64,000 nt of DNA from Nostocoides sp. Soil756 (GTDB lineage: Bacteria; Actinomycetota; Actinomycetes; Actinomycetales; Dermatophilaceae). Both the position numbers and the translations under genes were made by a program. Positions 34,253 to 43,382 of this stretch are shown in pieces (within the stretch, counting starts at the first letter, position 1; each line of letters starts with the position of its first letter). The notes below the pieces were generated by a model. The model searched no databases. It worked only from the letters and a program-made list of their open reading frames with translations, and was not told where the DNA came from. The DNA is taken from NCBI RefSeq assembly GCF_001428065.1, contig NZ_LMSE01000001.1:442088-506087 (forward strand), given 5' to 3'.

Positions 34253-36863
34253 CGGGGGCGGGTTCGTGCGCGGTGCGGGAAGAACCGTCGGAACCGTGGT
34301 CGGCGCCCGCGGCGTGCTCGGGCCCGTCGAAGTGCCCGGCCTCCAGCCGCTCGGTCAGCTTCAGGCCCTCCACGTCGAGGTCGGGCAGCAGCCGGTCGAG
34401 CCAGCGCGGGATCCACCAGGCCCGGTCGCCGAGCAGGTGCATCACGGCCGGCGTCAGCGTCATCCGCACCAGGAAGGCGTCGACCAGCACGCCGACCGCG
34501 AGCCCGAAGCCGATCGGACGCACCATCACGAGGTGGCTGTAGGCGAACCCGAGGAACACCGACGTCATGATGATCGCGGCGGCCGAGACCACTCGGGCCC
34601 CGTGGACGAACCCGGTGCGCACGGCGCTGCGCGAGTCCTCGCCGTGGGCGCGGGCCTCGTGCATGCCGGAGACGAGGAACATCTGGTAGTCCATCGCCAG
34701 GCCGAAGAGCACGCCGATGAGGATGATCGGCATGAACGACAGCAGCGGGCCGGGCTGGCTCACCCCGAGGTACTGGCCGAGCCAGCCCCACTGGTGCACG
34801 GCCACGGTGGCGCCGAAGGCCGCGCCGACCGAGAGCAGGAACCCGCCGGTGGCGATGAGCGGCACGACCACGGAGCGGAAGACCAGCAGCAGGATCACCA
34901 GCGACATCCCGACCACGACCGCGAGGTAGCCGGGGAGGGCGCCGGCCAGCCGGTCGGAGATCTCGATGTTCGCGATCGTCTGGCCGGTGAGCCCGACCGA
35001 GATGTCGTGCTCGCGCTCCAGCCGGTCGGCGACGGAGCGGATGTCATCGACGGTGGCGCGGGTCTCCTCCGACGCCGGGCCGCTGGTGGGCACGATCTGG
35101 AACGCCAGCGTGCTGGTGTCCTTGCTGACGCCGAACGGGACGACGCTGCTCACCGACGGCAGGTCGCTGAACGCGGTCGCGACGACCGCCTGGGCGTGCA
35201 GCACCTCGGCGTCGGTACGGGTGCCCGACGCGGCCGGCAGGGTGGCCACGGCGATGACCGGCCCGTTCATCCCGGGGCCGAACTCGTCGGCGATGGTGGT
35301 GTACGCGGTGTAGGCCGAGGATCCGGTGGGCTCACTGCCACCGTCGGGCAGGCCGAGGAACATCGAGCGCGTGGGCAGCGCCACGACCCCGACGATGCCG
35401 ACGACCGCGAGCACCGTGAGCCACGGGCGGCGGGTGACGGCGGCGACGTGCCATCCCCCGTGCTCCTCGGTGGCGGCGTGCCCCGCGCCGGTGCGGCTCG
35501 AGACCTCGCCCGGCGTCGCGAAGCCGGCTCGGCGCCAGCCGCGGCGCGACACCACGCGGGTGCCCATGAGCCGGAGCACGGCCGGCGAGATCGTGATGGC
35601 CACGAGCACGGTGACGGCCACGGTGGCGGCCGCCACCAGCCCCATCTGGGCCAGGATCGGGATGCCGGACAGGACGAGGGCGGCCAGGGCGATGACCACG
35701 GTCGTGCCGGCGAACGTCACGGCGCTCCCGGCGGTCGCCACGGCCCGCGGGATGGAGTCGCGCAGCGGCATCCCGCCCAGGATGTTGGCGCGGTGCCGGT
35801 TGACGATGAAGAGCGCGTAGTCGATGCCCACCGCGAGCCCGAGCATGAGGGCGAGGGCCGGCGTGGTGTTGTTGAGCTCGACGAACGAGGTCATCGCCAT
35901 CGCCCCGCCCAGCCCGACCCCGACGCCCAGCAGGGCCACCAGCAACGGGAGGCCGGCCGCGATCAGGCTGCCGAGCACGATGACCAGGACGAGGACCGCG
36001 ACCGAGAGGCCGAGGATCTCACCGGGGCCGACCAGCGCGATGTCCTGGGTGATCTCGACGCTGTACGACGCGGTGATGCCGGCGGCCTCCAGCACGGGGT
36101 CGCCGACGGCGGGGATGCGGGCGCGGTCGTCGGTGGGGACCGACTGGGCGTTGGTGTCGAACTGGATCTGGACGACGGCGTAACGGCCGTCCTCGCTGAC
36201 CAGCCGGGTCCCCTTCGAGGCCTCGGCGACGGCCAGCCCGTCCTCGTACTGGGCCTGCCCGGCGTCGAGGCGGGCCTGGGACTGCGCGAGCTTCTGCTCC
36301 CCGGCCGAGACCTGGGCCCGACCCTGGGCCACCTGCGCCTCGATGGCGGCGATCCGGGGGTCGGACGGGTCGGCGGCCTTGAGCTGCGCGAGGGGGGCCT
36401 CGCCGGCACTCACCTGGGACTTGGCGGCCTCGAGCTGCTGGCGCGCGTCGGCGAGCTGGGCCCGGCCCTGCTCGAGGCGCGCCTTGGCGGCCGCGAGGGA
36501 CGAGGCGGAGGCGTCGATCTGCTGCTGCGCCGCGAACGGGTCGACGGTGCGCTCGACGTGGGGGAGGGCCTGCCAGGCCTCCAGCGTGCGGGCGACGGCG
36601 GCCTTCTGCTCCGGGGTGAAGGCGCCGGAGTCGCTGGCCAGCACGACGCGGCCGAAGCCGCCGGCCGCGGCGGGGATCTCGTCGCCCAGCTGGGTGAGGA
36701 CCTTCTCGAACTCGGTGCCCGGCATCGTGATCTCGTTGGTCAGGGGCTTGCCGATGGTGCCGGCGAGGGTGCCCGCGGCGGCGAGCACGACGAGCCACGC
36801 GGCGATGACGGGCCACGCGTGGGCGGCGCACCAGCGGCCGAGGCGGTACAGGGCGGTGGACAT
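34221..36863 (-). CDS. MMPL-family RND exporter
   Basis: An 880-residue membrane transporter with two repeats, each a helix, an outside domain and about five helices. The first outside domain contains an Ala/Gln/Lys-rich coiled coil (about residues 115-205). MMPL landmarks include GLAVGIDYALFIVNRHR and the second-half FGLAMDYQMFLVSGMHEA, with the Asp-Tyr pairs used in proton coupling. It ends in a His/Asp/Gly-rich tail. Cargo in related systems is lipid or drug. The TetR gene 24 nt upstream on the same strand likely controls it. Confidence 0.9.
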   Translation of the reverse strand: MSTALYRLGRWCAAHAWPVIAAWLVVLAAAGTLAGTIGKPLTNEITMPGTEFEKVLTQLGDEIPAAAGGFGRVVLASDSGAFTPEQKAAVARTLEAWQALPHVERTVDPFAAQQQIDASASSLAAAKARLEQGRAQLADARQQLEAAKSQVSAGEAPLAQLKAADPSDPRIAAIEAQVAQGRAQVSAGEQKLAQSQARLDAGQAQYEDGLAVAEASKGTRLVSEDGRYAVVQIQFDTNAQSVPTDDRARIPAVGDPVLEAAGITASYSVEITQDIALVGPGEILGLSVAVLVLVIVLGSLIAAGLPLLVALLGVGVGLGGAMAMTSFVELNNTTPALALMLGLAVGIDYALFIVNRHRANILGGMPLRDSIPRAVATAGSAVTFAGTTVVIALAALVLSGIPILAQMGLVAAATVAVTVLVAITISPAVLRLMGTRVVSRRGWRRAGFATPGEVSSRTGAGHAATEEHGGWHVAAVTRRPWLTVLAVVGIVGVVALPTRSMFLGLPDGGSEPTGSSAYTAYTTIADEFGPGMNGPVIAVATLPAASGTRTDAEVLHAQAVVATAFSDLPSVSSVVPFGVSKDTSTLAFQIVPTSGPASEETRATVDDIRSVADRLEREHDISVGLTGQTIANIEISDRLAGALPGYLAVVVGMSLVILLLVFRSVVVPLIATGGFLLSVGAAFGATVAVHQWGWLGQYLGVSQPGPLLSFMPIILIGVLFGLAMDYQMFLVSGMHEARAHGEDSRSAVRTGFVHGARVVSAAAIIMTSVFLGFAYSHLVMVRPIGFGLAVGVLVDAFLVRMTLTPAVMHLLGDRAWWIPRWLDRLLPDLDVEGLKLTERLEAGHFDGPEHAAGADHGSDGSSRTAHEPAPVSGGARSGGR

Positions 36864-36887
36864 GGAGGGACCTTCCGGAGGGTGGGG

Positions 36888-37523
36888 TCAGGAGCGAGGA
36901 GTGGGGGTGCCGACGAGCAGGCCGGTGCGCAGGTGCCCCAGCGACTCGGCGAGGACGGCGGGGAACGCGGGGGGCCGGTCACCGGCGACGACGGCGCGGG
37001 ACCAGACGCGGATGGCGGCCTCACCGCTGCCGAGGATGGCCGCCGCCAGGGTGGCGAGGTGGACCTCGCTGAGGCCGGGGCCGACGCGGCCGCGCAGCCA
37101 CTCCTCGAACCAGTCGAGCCAGGTGTGGAACTCGGCCAGGATCAGGCCCTTGGCGTGGGCGGAGGTCTCGCCGGCGGCCGCCAGCACCCCGATGCGCTCG
37201 ACGAGGGAGAGGTCGCCCGGGTCGTCGACGACGGAGAGGACACTGTCGAGGACGTCCTCGTCGGGGGGGCGCTGGTCGAGCCGCTCGCTGAGGGCTGCGA
37301 AGAAGTCGGTGACGCTGGCGGTAAGCACGGACTCGACAGAGGGGAAGTAGTTGAAGAAGGTGCGGCGCGAGACCCCGGCGCGCTCGGCCACCGCGTCGGC
37401 GGTGACGGCGCCGACCCCGGCGTCGCGCACGATCGCGTAGGCGGCCCCGGCGATGGCGCGGCGGGTCTCCTCGCGCTTGCGGTCACGCAGCGTGGGGACC
37501 ACGCAGGTGGGGCGGCGGCTCAT
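36888..37523 (-). CDS. TetR-family repressor of the MMPL exporter operon
   Basis: A 211-residue repressor with the HTH VTADAVAERAGVSRRTFFNYFPSVESVL near residues 40-65. It is the first gene of a two-gene operon with the MMPL exporter. TACCCT (37536-37531) lies 7 nt before ATG 37523, so the transcript should be leaderless. Its own promoter is overlapped by TGCAC half-sites. Confidence 0.88.
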   Translation of the reverse strand: MSRRPTCVVPTLRDRKREETRRAIAGAAYAIVRDAGVGAVTADAVAERAGVSRRTFFNYFPSVESVLTASVTDFFAALSERLDQRPPDEDVLDSVLSVVDDPGDLSLVERIGVLAAAGETSAHAKGLILAEFHTWLDWFEEWLRGRVGPGLSEVHLATLAAAILGSGEAAIRVWSRAVVAGDRPPAFPAVLAESLGHLRTGLLVGTPTPRS

Positions 37524-37530
37524 GACGTCG

Positions 37531-37577
37531 AGGGTAGGACGAAGATGCACACCAGTGCAAATCTGCACCATCATGCA
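37531..37577 (-). promoter_or_regulatory. promoter and TGCAC operator array of the TetR/MMPL operon
   Basis: On the minus strand TTGCAC (37560-37555), an 18-nt spacer and TACCCT (37536-37531) form the promoter. TGCAC/GTGCA half-sites at 37546, 37555 and 37564 are spaced exactly 9 nt, giving overlapping palindromes TGCACACCAGTGCA and GTGCAAATCTGCAC, and TGCATG follows. They cover the -35 box and part of the spacer. Confidence 0.7.
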
Positions 37578-37599
37578 TGTCGAAGGTCACGGGCGGCGG

Positions 37600-38262
37600 T
37601 CAGCCGGGGCGGACGAACCCCGTCTCGTAGGCGAGGACGGCGGCCTGGACCCGGTCACGGAGGCCGAGCTTGGCGAGGACCCGCGCCACGTGTGTCTTCA
37701 CCGTCGCCTCGCCCAGGAAGAGGTCTGCGGCGATCTCGGCGTTGGACTGACCGCGCGCGACGTGCCGCAGGACCTCGCGTTCGCGCTCGCTGAGGCACTC
37801 CAGCGCCGCCGGGACGCCGGTCTGCGGCGGGGGCTGGCTGACATAGGCCTCGATCAGCCGTCGGGTGACCGCCGGCGCGAGCAGCGCGTCGCCGCGGGCC
37901 ACCATCCGCACGGCGGCGACGAGCTGTTCGCGGGGCGCGTCCTTGAGCAGGAAACCGCTGGCGCCGGCCTTCATCGCCGCGTAGACGTAGGCGTCGAGGT
38001 CGAAGGTGGTGAGGACCAGGACCCGGGCGGTCGAGCCCGCGGCGACGATGCGGCGGGTGGCCTCGATGCCGTCGAGCACGGGCATCTGGACGTCCATCAG
38101 GACGACGTCGGGAGAGGTGCGGGCGACGAGGTCGAGAGCGCGGCTGCCGTCGGGGGCCTCCCCGACCACCTCGAGGTCGTCCTCGAGGTCGAGGATCAGC
38201 CGGAAGCCGGCGCGCACCATCTCCTGGTCGTCGCACAGGAGGACCCGCAGCACGTCCGTCAC
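37600..38262 (-). CDS. NarL/LuxR-type response regulator
   Basis: A 220-residue regulator. The receiver domain has acidic residues Asp11-Asp12 and the phospho-acceptor Asp57 in VVLMDVQMP, with Lys in FLLKDAPRE. The C-terminal LuxR HTH reads LSEREREVLRHVARGQSNAEIAADLFLGEATVKTH. GTG 38262 overlaps the kinase stop by 4 nt. The neighbouring sensor gene shows that they form a two-component pair. Confidence 0.93.
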   Translation of the reverse strand: MTDVLRVLLCDDQEMVRAGFRLILDLEDDLEVVGEAPDGSRALDLVARTSPDVVLMDVQMPVLDGIEATRRIVAAGSTARVLVLTTFDLDAYVYAAMKAGASGFLLKDAPREQLVAAVRMVARGDALLAPAVTRRLIEAYVSQPPPQTGVPAALECLSEREREVLRHVARGQSNAEIAADLFLGEATVKTHVARVLAKLGLRDRVQAAVLAYETGFVRPG

Positions 38263-39425
38263 CGTGGTGTCCCGGGCAGCCGTGCCCACAACCGGAAGCC
38301 GCCGGCCGGGTCGGGGCCGTGCTCGAGCCGGCCACCCGCCGCGTGGACCCGTTCGCGGACGCCCACGAGTCCGGTCCCGCCGCGCGCGACCGTGGGCACG
38401 GGCGCCGCGGCCGCGATGTTGTGGACGCACACCTCGACCCACTCGTCGGTGACCCGCACCGCCAGGGTCGTCGCGACCGGTCCCGCGTGCTTGAGCACGT
38501 TCGTCAGGCCCTCCTGCGCGATCCGGTACGACGCCAGGCCCACGGCCGCGGGACACGAGGCGGAGGGGTCGGGGAGCGAGGCGGTCAGGGGCAGCCCGGC
38601 GCCCCGCATCAGCGCGACCAGGCCGGGCAGGTCAGCCAGGCCACGAGCAGGGCGAAGGTCCTCGGGCCCGAGTCCGTCGTCGCCGGCCGGGCGCAGGACG
38701 CCCAGCATCTGACGCATGTCCTGCAGGGCGGCCCGCGAGGCGGCACGGATCATCCGCAGTGGTTCTGCGGCGCGGGACGGGTCCTTGGCGAGAGCGGCCT
38801 CGGCGGCGTCGGCCTGCACCGCGATCACGCTCAGCCCGTTGGCGACGACGTCGTGGAGCTCGCGCGCGATCCGGACGCGCTCCTCGGCGACGGCGAGCCG
38901 CGCGAGGTCGCGCTGGTGCTGCTCGGCGTACGTCGCGCGGGACCGCCATCCCCGCAGGGCCCGCCCGCCCAACCATGCCGCGCCGTACACCAGCAGGATG
39001 AACAGGTAGTCGCTGCCGTGGTCGAGCCACTCCTGGACCCAGACCCCGCCCACGAGGGCCACGAGGCCGAGCACCGCCGGACCCTCTTCACGCTCCGCCC
39101 CGACCGTGAAGGCCAGGACGAGATAGATGACCAGGCTGCTCAGCGTGCTGGGCGAGTGGCCGACCACGGCCTGGGCGGCCCCCGCTGCCACCGCCACGAT
39201 CGTGGCGGCGACGGGCCACCGGCTGCGGGCGAGCAGCGAGCCGCACATCAGCACCGCGACGGGCACGCTCACCCACCCCGGTCCCTCGTGCACCGCCCCG
39301 GTCAGGATGGCGCCGAGGGTGTAGAGCAGCAGCGCGGCGGCGAGGACGACGTCCACAACGGGGGCGCCCGCGACCTGGCCGGAGCCGGCCCACCGATGTC
39401 GCGGCCGCCTCACCTGCTCGTCCAT
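38259..39425 (-). CDS. sensor histidine kinase (HisKA_3 / DesK-NarX type)
   Basis: A 388-residue membrane kinase. Four to five hydrophobic helices occupy residues 20-155, with little outside loop, which points to sensing within the membrane. Dimerisation and phospho-acceptor helix is RIARELHDVVANGLSVIAVQ with His191. The ATPase part has NVLKHAGP and GGTGLVGVRERVHAAGG. TACGAT sits 6 nt before ATG 39425. Signal and targets are not evident; the divergent membrane gene at 39586 is a candidate. Confidence 0.9.
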   Translation of the reverse strand: MDEQVRRPRHRWAGSGQVAGAPVVDVVLAAALLLYTLGAILTGAVHEGPGWVSVPVAVLMCGSLLARSRWPVAATIVAVAAGAAQAVVGHSPSTLSSLVIYLVLAFTVGAEREEGPAVLGLVALVGGVWVQEWLDHGSDYLFILLVYGAAWLGGRALRGWRSRATYAEQHQRDLARLAVAEERVRIARELHDVVANGLSVIAVQADAAEAALAKDPSRAAEPLRMIRAASRAALQDMRQMLGVLRPAGDDGLGPEDLRPARGLADLPGLVALMRGAGLPLTASLPDPSASCPAAVGLASYRIAQEGLTNVLKHAGPVATTLAVRVTDEWVEVCVHNIAAAAPVPTVARGGTGLVGVRERVHAAGGRLEHGPDPAGGFRLWARLPGTPR

Positions 39426-39585
39426 GCACGGATCGTAGGTCCCCGGTGGATCCTGGCGGATCCGTCCCGAGGACGGGGGCGGTCATCCCTGCGGCGGACC
39501 CGGATCGCCCCCAGTCCGGATGCTGCCCGGGGCGCCCGAACCCCAGGCTCGGAGGCGTCATCTTCCCCAGGCCGAAGGAGCCCCG

Positions 39586-40269
39586 ATGTCCACGTCCTTC
39601 CTCTCCCGTTCGCCGCGCACGGCTGGACCCGTTGGTCTCGTCGCTGGCGCCGCCGCGTTCGGTGTCGGTGATCTCCTGCGCCGCTCGGTCGACACCGGTG
39701 CCGGCTCTCCGAACGCGATCGTGGCCGCCGTGCAGCAGCACCCGTTCACCTGGCTCGCCGCCGGAGCACTGTCCGTGCTGGCGACGGTGCTGATGCTGCC
39801 CGCGGTGCTGTCCCTCCCCGCCCGGGCCATGGGGCGCGGCCGCGTACCGGTGGCGGTCGGGAGCGCACTGTTCGGGCTCGGCCTGATCGCCAGTGTCGGC
39901 CACGCGGTCGCGTACTTCGGCTCCTACGCCGCGCTCGCCCGGGCCGGCCTCGATGGCGCGCAGGTGTCCGCGTTCGCCTCCGCCACGGAGCACACCCCCT
40001 TCCTGATCGGCTTCATCCTTCTGTTCGTGCTCGGCCTGATGCTCGGGCAGCTGGTGCTCTGGTTCGGCCTCTGGCGGGCGCGGCTGGTGCCGGTGTGGGC
40101 CCTGTTGGCGGCCCTCGTGGACGTCGTCGCCGGCAACAGCCCCGGGATGGCTGCCGGCGTCGTGGGACTCATCGGCTGGGTGGCGGCCACGGCCGCCCTC
40201 CTGCGGCGTCGGCCCGTTCCCGGCGCGGTGGCAACCGCTCCGCTGGCGGTCGACCCGGCCCGGGCCTGA
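39586..40269 (+). CDS. hypothetical membrane protein, about six helices
   Basis: A 227-residue integral membrane protein. Hydrophobic segments lie near residues 13-27, 52-75, 88-110, 130-155, 163-180 and 185-200. The family is not recognised, though it resembles multi-pass proteins often found beside two-component genes. GAAGGAG lies ahead of ATG 39586. It diverges from the histidine kinase gene. Confidence 0.78.
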   Translation: MSTSFLSRSPRTAGPVGLVAGAAAFGVGDLLRRSVDTGAGSPNAIVAAVQQHPFTWLAAGALSVLATVLMLPAVLSLPARAMGRGRVPVAVGSALFGLGLIASVGHAVAYFGSYAALARAGLDGAQVSAFASATEHTPFLIGFILLFVLGLMLGQLVLWFGLWRARLVPVWALLAALVDVVAGNSPGMAAGVVGLIGWVAATAALLRRRPVPGAVATAPLAVDPARA

Positions 40270-40365
40270 TCCGGAACACTGGCCCCGCGGTGAACGCAGG
40301 TCCGTCCCGCCATGGGCCAGCGACTGTGGGTGGCGGCCGTCGTGGGCCGGCCGTAGCGTCCCGGT

Positions 40366-40896
40366 ATGGCGCCCGAACCCACCGTCACGCTGCGCTCGCG
40401 CACGCCGGAGGACCTGGACGTCCTGTTCCGGCTCTCCACCGAGCTCGACACCTGGGAGGAGCGCAGCGCCCGGCCGCCGCGCCCGATGACGCGAGAGGCG
40501 TACGAGGCGCGCCTCGCGCAGGTGACCGTGGAGCACGGGAGCGACGCGGTGTCCTTCGTCGTGGACGTCGACGGGGCCGCCGCCGGCGTCGTGACCCTGT
40601 TGGACGTCGACCATCTGGCACGTCACGCCGAGGTCGGGATCACCCTCGAACGCAGCTTCCGCGGGCGGGGGATCGGCACGGCCGCGATCATCCAGCTCGT
40701 CGAGTTCGGCTTCGTGCGCCTCAACCTGCGCCGGCTGCACCTCCAGGCGATCGCGTCGAACACCGCGGCGATCCGCGCCTACGAGAAGGCCGGCTTCGTC
40801 GTCGAAGGCCGCCAGCGCCAGCACGCCTGGGTCAGAGGCGGTTACGAGGACATCGTGCGGATGGGCATCCTGCGCTCCGAGCACCGTCGCGGGTAG
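40366..40896 (+). CDS. GNAT-family N-acetyltransferase
   Basis: A 176-residue acetyltransferase. The acetyl-CoA motif is ERSFRGRGIGTAAI, and the later NLRRLHLQAIASNTAAIRAYEKAGF is typical of RimJ/L-like and SpeG-like enzymes. Acceptor is unknown. TAGCGT (40354-40359) is 6 nt before ATG 40366, so the gene is likely leaderless. Confidence 0.88.
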   Translation: MAPEPTVTLRSRTPEDLDVLFRLSTELDTWEERSARPPRPMTREAYEARLAQVTVEHGSDAVSFVVDVDGAAAGVVTLLDVDHLARHAEVGITLERSFRGRGIGTAAIIQLVEFGFVRLNLRRLHLQAIASNTAAIRAYEKAGFVVEGRQRQHAWVRGGYEDIVRMGILRSEHRRG

Positions 40897-40932
40897 GCCA
40901 GGCGCGCAGGCGTCTCGACGAGGCCTCTCTGC

Positions 40933-41826
40933 TCAGGACGCGGGGAGGTGCGCAGCCAGGGATCGGTGCAGCGTGTCGATGGCGGCAGCCTCGAGCGGAC
41001 CCTCCGCGCGGAGCTGCCCGTAGAGCCTCTTCGGCCAGAGGGACTCGACCTCGCGGGTGGTGAAGCTGCCACCCAACAGCGGCCAGTCGGCATCCAGGAA
41101 GCAGAGGACGCCGCGCACCGGCACCTCGTCGCCGACGATGCCGCGCACGACGTCCATCTGTTTCAGGACGCCGTCGACGAGCTTCGTGCCGTCGCGCGAC
41201 CCGATGAACAGCCGCTCCACGCGAGGCCGCAGGAAGCCGCCGTCGACGCGCAGGTGCGGCCGCCCCGTGTACCGCTTGGCGTCGATGACGAACACGCCGC
41301 CGGCCGTGACGATGAGATGGTCGATGTTGGCGCGAGTCCCAGGGATGCGACGGTCGTGCAGCACGCGGACGGTGTCGGAGGCGAGGCGGTCGAGCCCCTT
41401 GCCGAGCACCTCCTCGCCGCGCGCCCCGACGGCCCAGGCCGTGGTCGACTGGGGCTCGTCGGAGATGGCGAGGATCAGGCCCCCGAGCTTCGGGTGTTGG
41501 GTGCGGATGCGCTCCTCGCGCTTGGCCTTGCGCCGCTCGAACTCGCGCCGCGCCGATGCCCCGGGCTGCCCGGCCTCGACGAGCTCGGCCGGTGCCGCTG
41601 CCGTTGCGACCGTCGCGGGGGCCGAGGAGGGCGGCAGTTCCGTCGGGGCGGCAACCGGCTCGACAGTGGAGGAGGCGCCGGCATCCGTCGGATGAGCCAC
41701 GCAGCGAACCGTTTTCGTGGAGCGTTCGTAGATCGCCTCGGCCTGCGCGGGCAGCGCGGCCGCGCACACGCGACACGTTCCGGCGTAGCGCAGCCGCATC
41801 CGTTTCTCGTCGGGTCCCCCGGCCAT
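40933..41826 (-). CDS. NERD (nuclease-related) domain protein
   Basis: A 297-residue protein. The NERD core starts AWAVGARGEEVLGKGLDRL and includes IDHLIVTAGGVFVIDAKRYTG, with the acidic and Lys residues expected of a restriction-like nuclease fold. The N-terminus has Cys pairs (TCRVCAAALP and RCVAHP) that could bind zinc, then an Ala/Pro-rich linker. Function is unknown. TACCCT (41838-41833) is 6 nt before ATG 41826. Confidence 0.82.
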   Translation of the reverse strand: MAGGPDEKRMRLRYAGTCRVCAAALPAQAEAIYERSTKTVRCVAHPTDAGASSTVEPVAAPTELPPSSAPATVATAAAPAELVEAGQPGASARREFERRKAKREERIRTQHPKLGGLILAISDEPQSTTAWAVGARGEEVLGKGLDRLASDTVRVLHDRRIPGTRANIDHLIVTAGGVFVIDAKRYTGRPHLRVDGGFLRPRVERLFIGSRDGTKLVDGVLKQMDVVRGIVGDEVPVRGVLCFLDADWPLLGGSFTTREVESLWPKRLYGQLRAEGPLEAAAIDTLHRSLAAHLPAS

Positions 41827-41941
41827 GGAGCGAGGGTAGGGGCGGGACCTCGGCCCCGTCAGGGTTTCGAGCCATCCCGCGCCGACTACCCCCGGGTCGG
41901 ACGCCGGGCTCGTGTCCGTGGACGGTCCTAGAGTGGCGCGC

Positions 41942-42475
41942 ATGAGCGTCCGGGTCGGGTTCCTGCGCGCGGTCAACGTCGGCAAGCGGCGGGTTCCGAT
42001 GAGCCGCCTCGTCACGGTCTGCGAAGGCCTGGGCTACGCCGATGTGTGGACCTACGTCAACAGCGGCAACGTCGTGGTCGACGCCCCCGGCTCGCGCGGG
42101 GCGGTCGAGAGTGCCATGGAGCGGGCCTTCGAGAACGAGTTCGGCTTCGAGTGCACGACGTTCGTCCGGACGGCGCCCGAGCTGAGGGCCGTCCTCGACG
42201 CGAAGCCGTTCACGATGCACCCGGGCGACACGCACTTCGTGACGTTCCTCAAGGACGCGCCGTCACCGAGCCAGGCGACGGCGCTCGAGGCCCTCTCGAA
42301 CGAGTTCGACACCCTGGTGGTCGCGGGCAGCGACGTGCACTGGCACATGCCTGGTAAGTCGACCGACTCCCTGCTCGTGAAGCGCCACTGGGATCGGATC
42401 CTCGGCCCGCTGAGCAGCACCAGCCGCAATGTCACGATGCTGACGAAGCTCGTGGCCAAGATCGACGCCGCCTGA
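41942..42475 (+). CDS. DUF1697 family protein
   Basis: A 177-residue protein matching DUF1697: GFLRAVNVGKRRVPMSRLV, the DVWTYVNSGNVVV strand and VKRHWDRILGPLSSTSRNVTML near the end. Function is unknown in the family. TAGAGT (41929-41934) is 7 nt before ATG 41942. Confidence 0.88.
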   Translation: MSVRVGFLRAVNVGKRRVPMSRLVTVCEGLGYADVWTYVNSGNVVVDAPGSRGAVESAMERAFENEFGFECTTFVRTAPELRAVLDAKPFTMHPGDTHFVTFLKDAPSPSQATALEALSNEFDTLVVAGSDVHWHMPGKSTDSLLVKRHWDRILGPLSSTSRNVTMLTKLVAKIDAA

Positions 42476-42503
42476 CCGGCTCCCAGCGGGCGACCGTGCG
42501 CTG

Positions 42504-42559
42504 ACGCAGAAGTTCGGCCGGCACGCAGCAATCGCCGCGTGCGACCAGAACTTCTGCGT
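42504..42559. terminator. 56-bp hairpin after the DUF1697 gene
   Basis: ACGCAGAAGTTC pairs with GAACTTCTGCGT, and the inner GCACGC pairs with GCGTGC on the same axis, leaving a 10-nt loop. It starts 28 nt after the stop codon, so it is probably a terminator, although its size and AT content are unusual for this window. Confidence 0.6.
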
Positions 42560-42584
42560 GCCGCCGCCGCGGAAGCTTGTCGAA

Positions 42585-42604
42585 GACGCGGAAGCTTCCG
42601 CGTC
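42585..42604. repeat. 20-bp perfect palindrome related to the preceding hairpin
   Basis: GACGCGGAAGCTTCCGCGTC is a complete palindrome. The half GACGCGGAAG resembles GACGCAGAAG of the hairpin at 42504, and GCGGAAGCTT is repeated directly just upstream at 42570-42579. It could be an operator of the next gene or a second terminator. Confidence 0.6.
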
Positions 42605-42667
42605 ACGGGCCGGGTACCGCGCCACGTCTGGGGCGTCACCCCAAGGGCTCCGCACTAGTCTCGGCGG

Positions 42668-43366
42668 GTGAGGATCGCGGAGCTCGACTGGGCCGAGACG
42701 CCGTGGGGCGAAATCAGCCTCCGCCGGCGCCGCGACCCCGTCACCGAGCGCGACGTCTACGAGGTCAAGCTCGGTGACGACTACCTGATGTCGAGCCAGT
42801 TCGTCCACGGGGAGCAGGAGCTCTCCCGCATCGGGCTGCGAGCGGTGGCCGGCACCCAGCTGACGGTCCTGGTCGGCGGCCTGGGACTGGGCTACACGGC
42901 TGCCGCCGCCCTCGAGGACGACCGCGTCGCCGAGCTCACCGTGGTCGAGGCGCTGGAGCAGGTGCTCTCCTGGCATCGGCGCGACCTGCTGCCCGACACC
43001 CGCGGCCTGGCCGCCGACCCCCGCGTCCGCCTCGTGCGCGACGACTTCTTCGACCTGGTGCGCGCCGGCCGGGCCGACCGCACCTACGACGCCGTGCTCG
43101 TCGACATCGACCACGCCCCCGACTGGCTGCTGCGCCAGGACCACGGCGACCTCTACACGGCCGAGGGGTTCGCCCGGGTGGGCGCGATGCTCACCGACGC
43201 AGGCGTGTTCGCGCTCTGGTCGGACGAGCCGCCCGAGCCCGAGGTGGTGCGCCGGATGGCCGAGGCCTTCGATCACGCGGACGCCCACGTGGTGCCGTTC
43301 CCCAACCCGCTGACCGGCGGCGAGTCGAGCAACACCGTGTACCTGGCCGTCCGCCCGCGGCGCTGA
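42668..43366 (+). CDS. spermidine synthase-like methyltransferase-fold protein
   Basis: A 232-residue protein of the spermidine-synthase/Rossmann methyltransferase group. The fold motif is VLVGGLGLGYTAAAAL, followed by ELTVVEALEQVLSWHR and DAVLVDIDHAPDWLLRQ. Many such actinobacterial proteins are annotated spermidine synthase without proof; the polyamine pocket is not clear. TAGTCT (42656-42661) lies 6 nt before GTG 42668, which fixes the start. Confidence 0.75.
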   Translation: MRIAELDWAETPWGEISLRRRRDPVTERDVYEVKLGDDYLMSSQFVHGEQELSRIGLRAVAGTQLTVLVGGLGLGYTAAAALEDDRVAELTVVEALEQVLSWHRRDLLPDTRGLAADPRVRLVRDDFFDLVRAGRADRTYDAVLVDIDHAPDWLLRQDHGDLYTAEGFARVGAMLTDAGVFALWSDEPPEPEVVRRMAEAFDHADAHVVPFPNPLTGGESSNTVYLAVRPRR

Positions 43367-43382
43367 CCCTCGGGAGCCGCGT

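Noticed and set aside
34266..37793. 1175-codon open frame opposite the MMPL and TetR genes
   Set aside because: Arg/Gly/His-rich translation without domains; a shadow frame caused by high GC, while the other strand has clear MMPL and TetR proteins.
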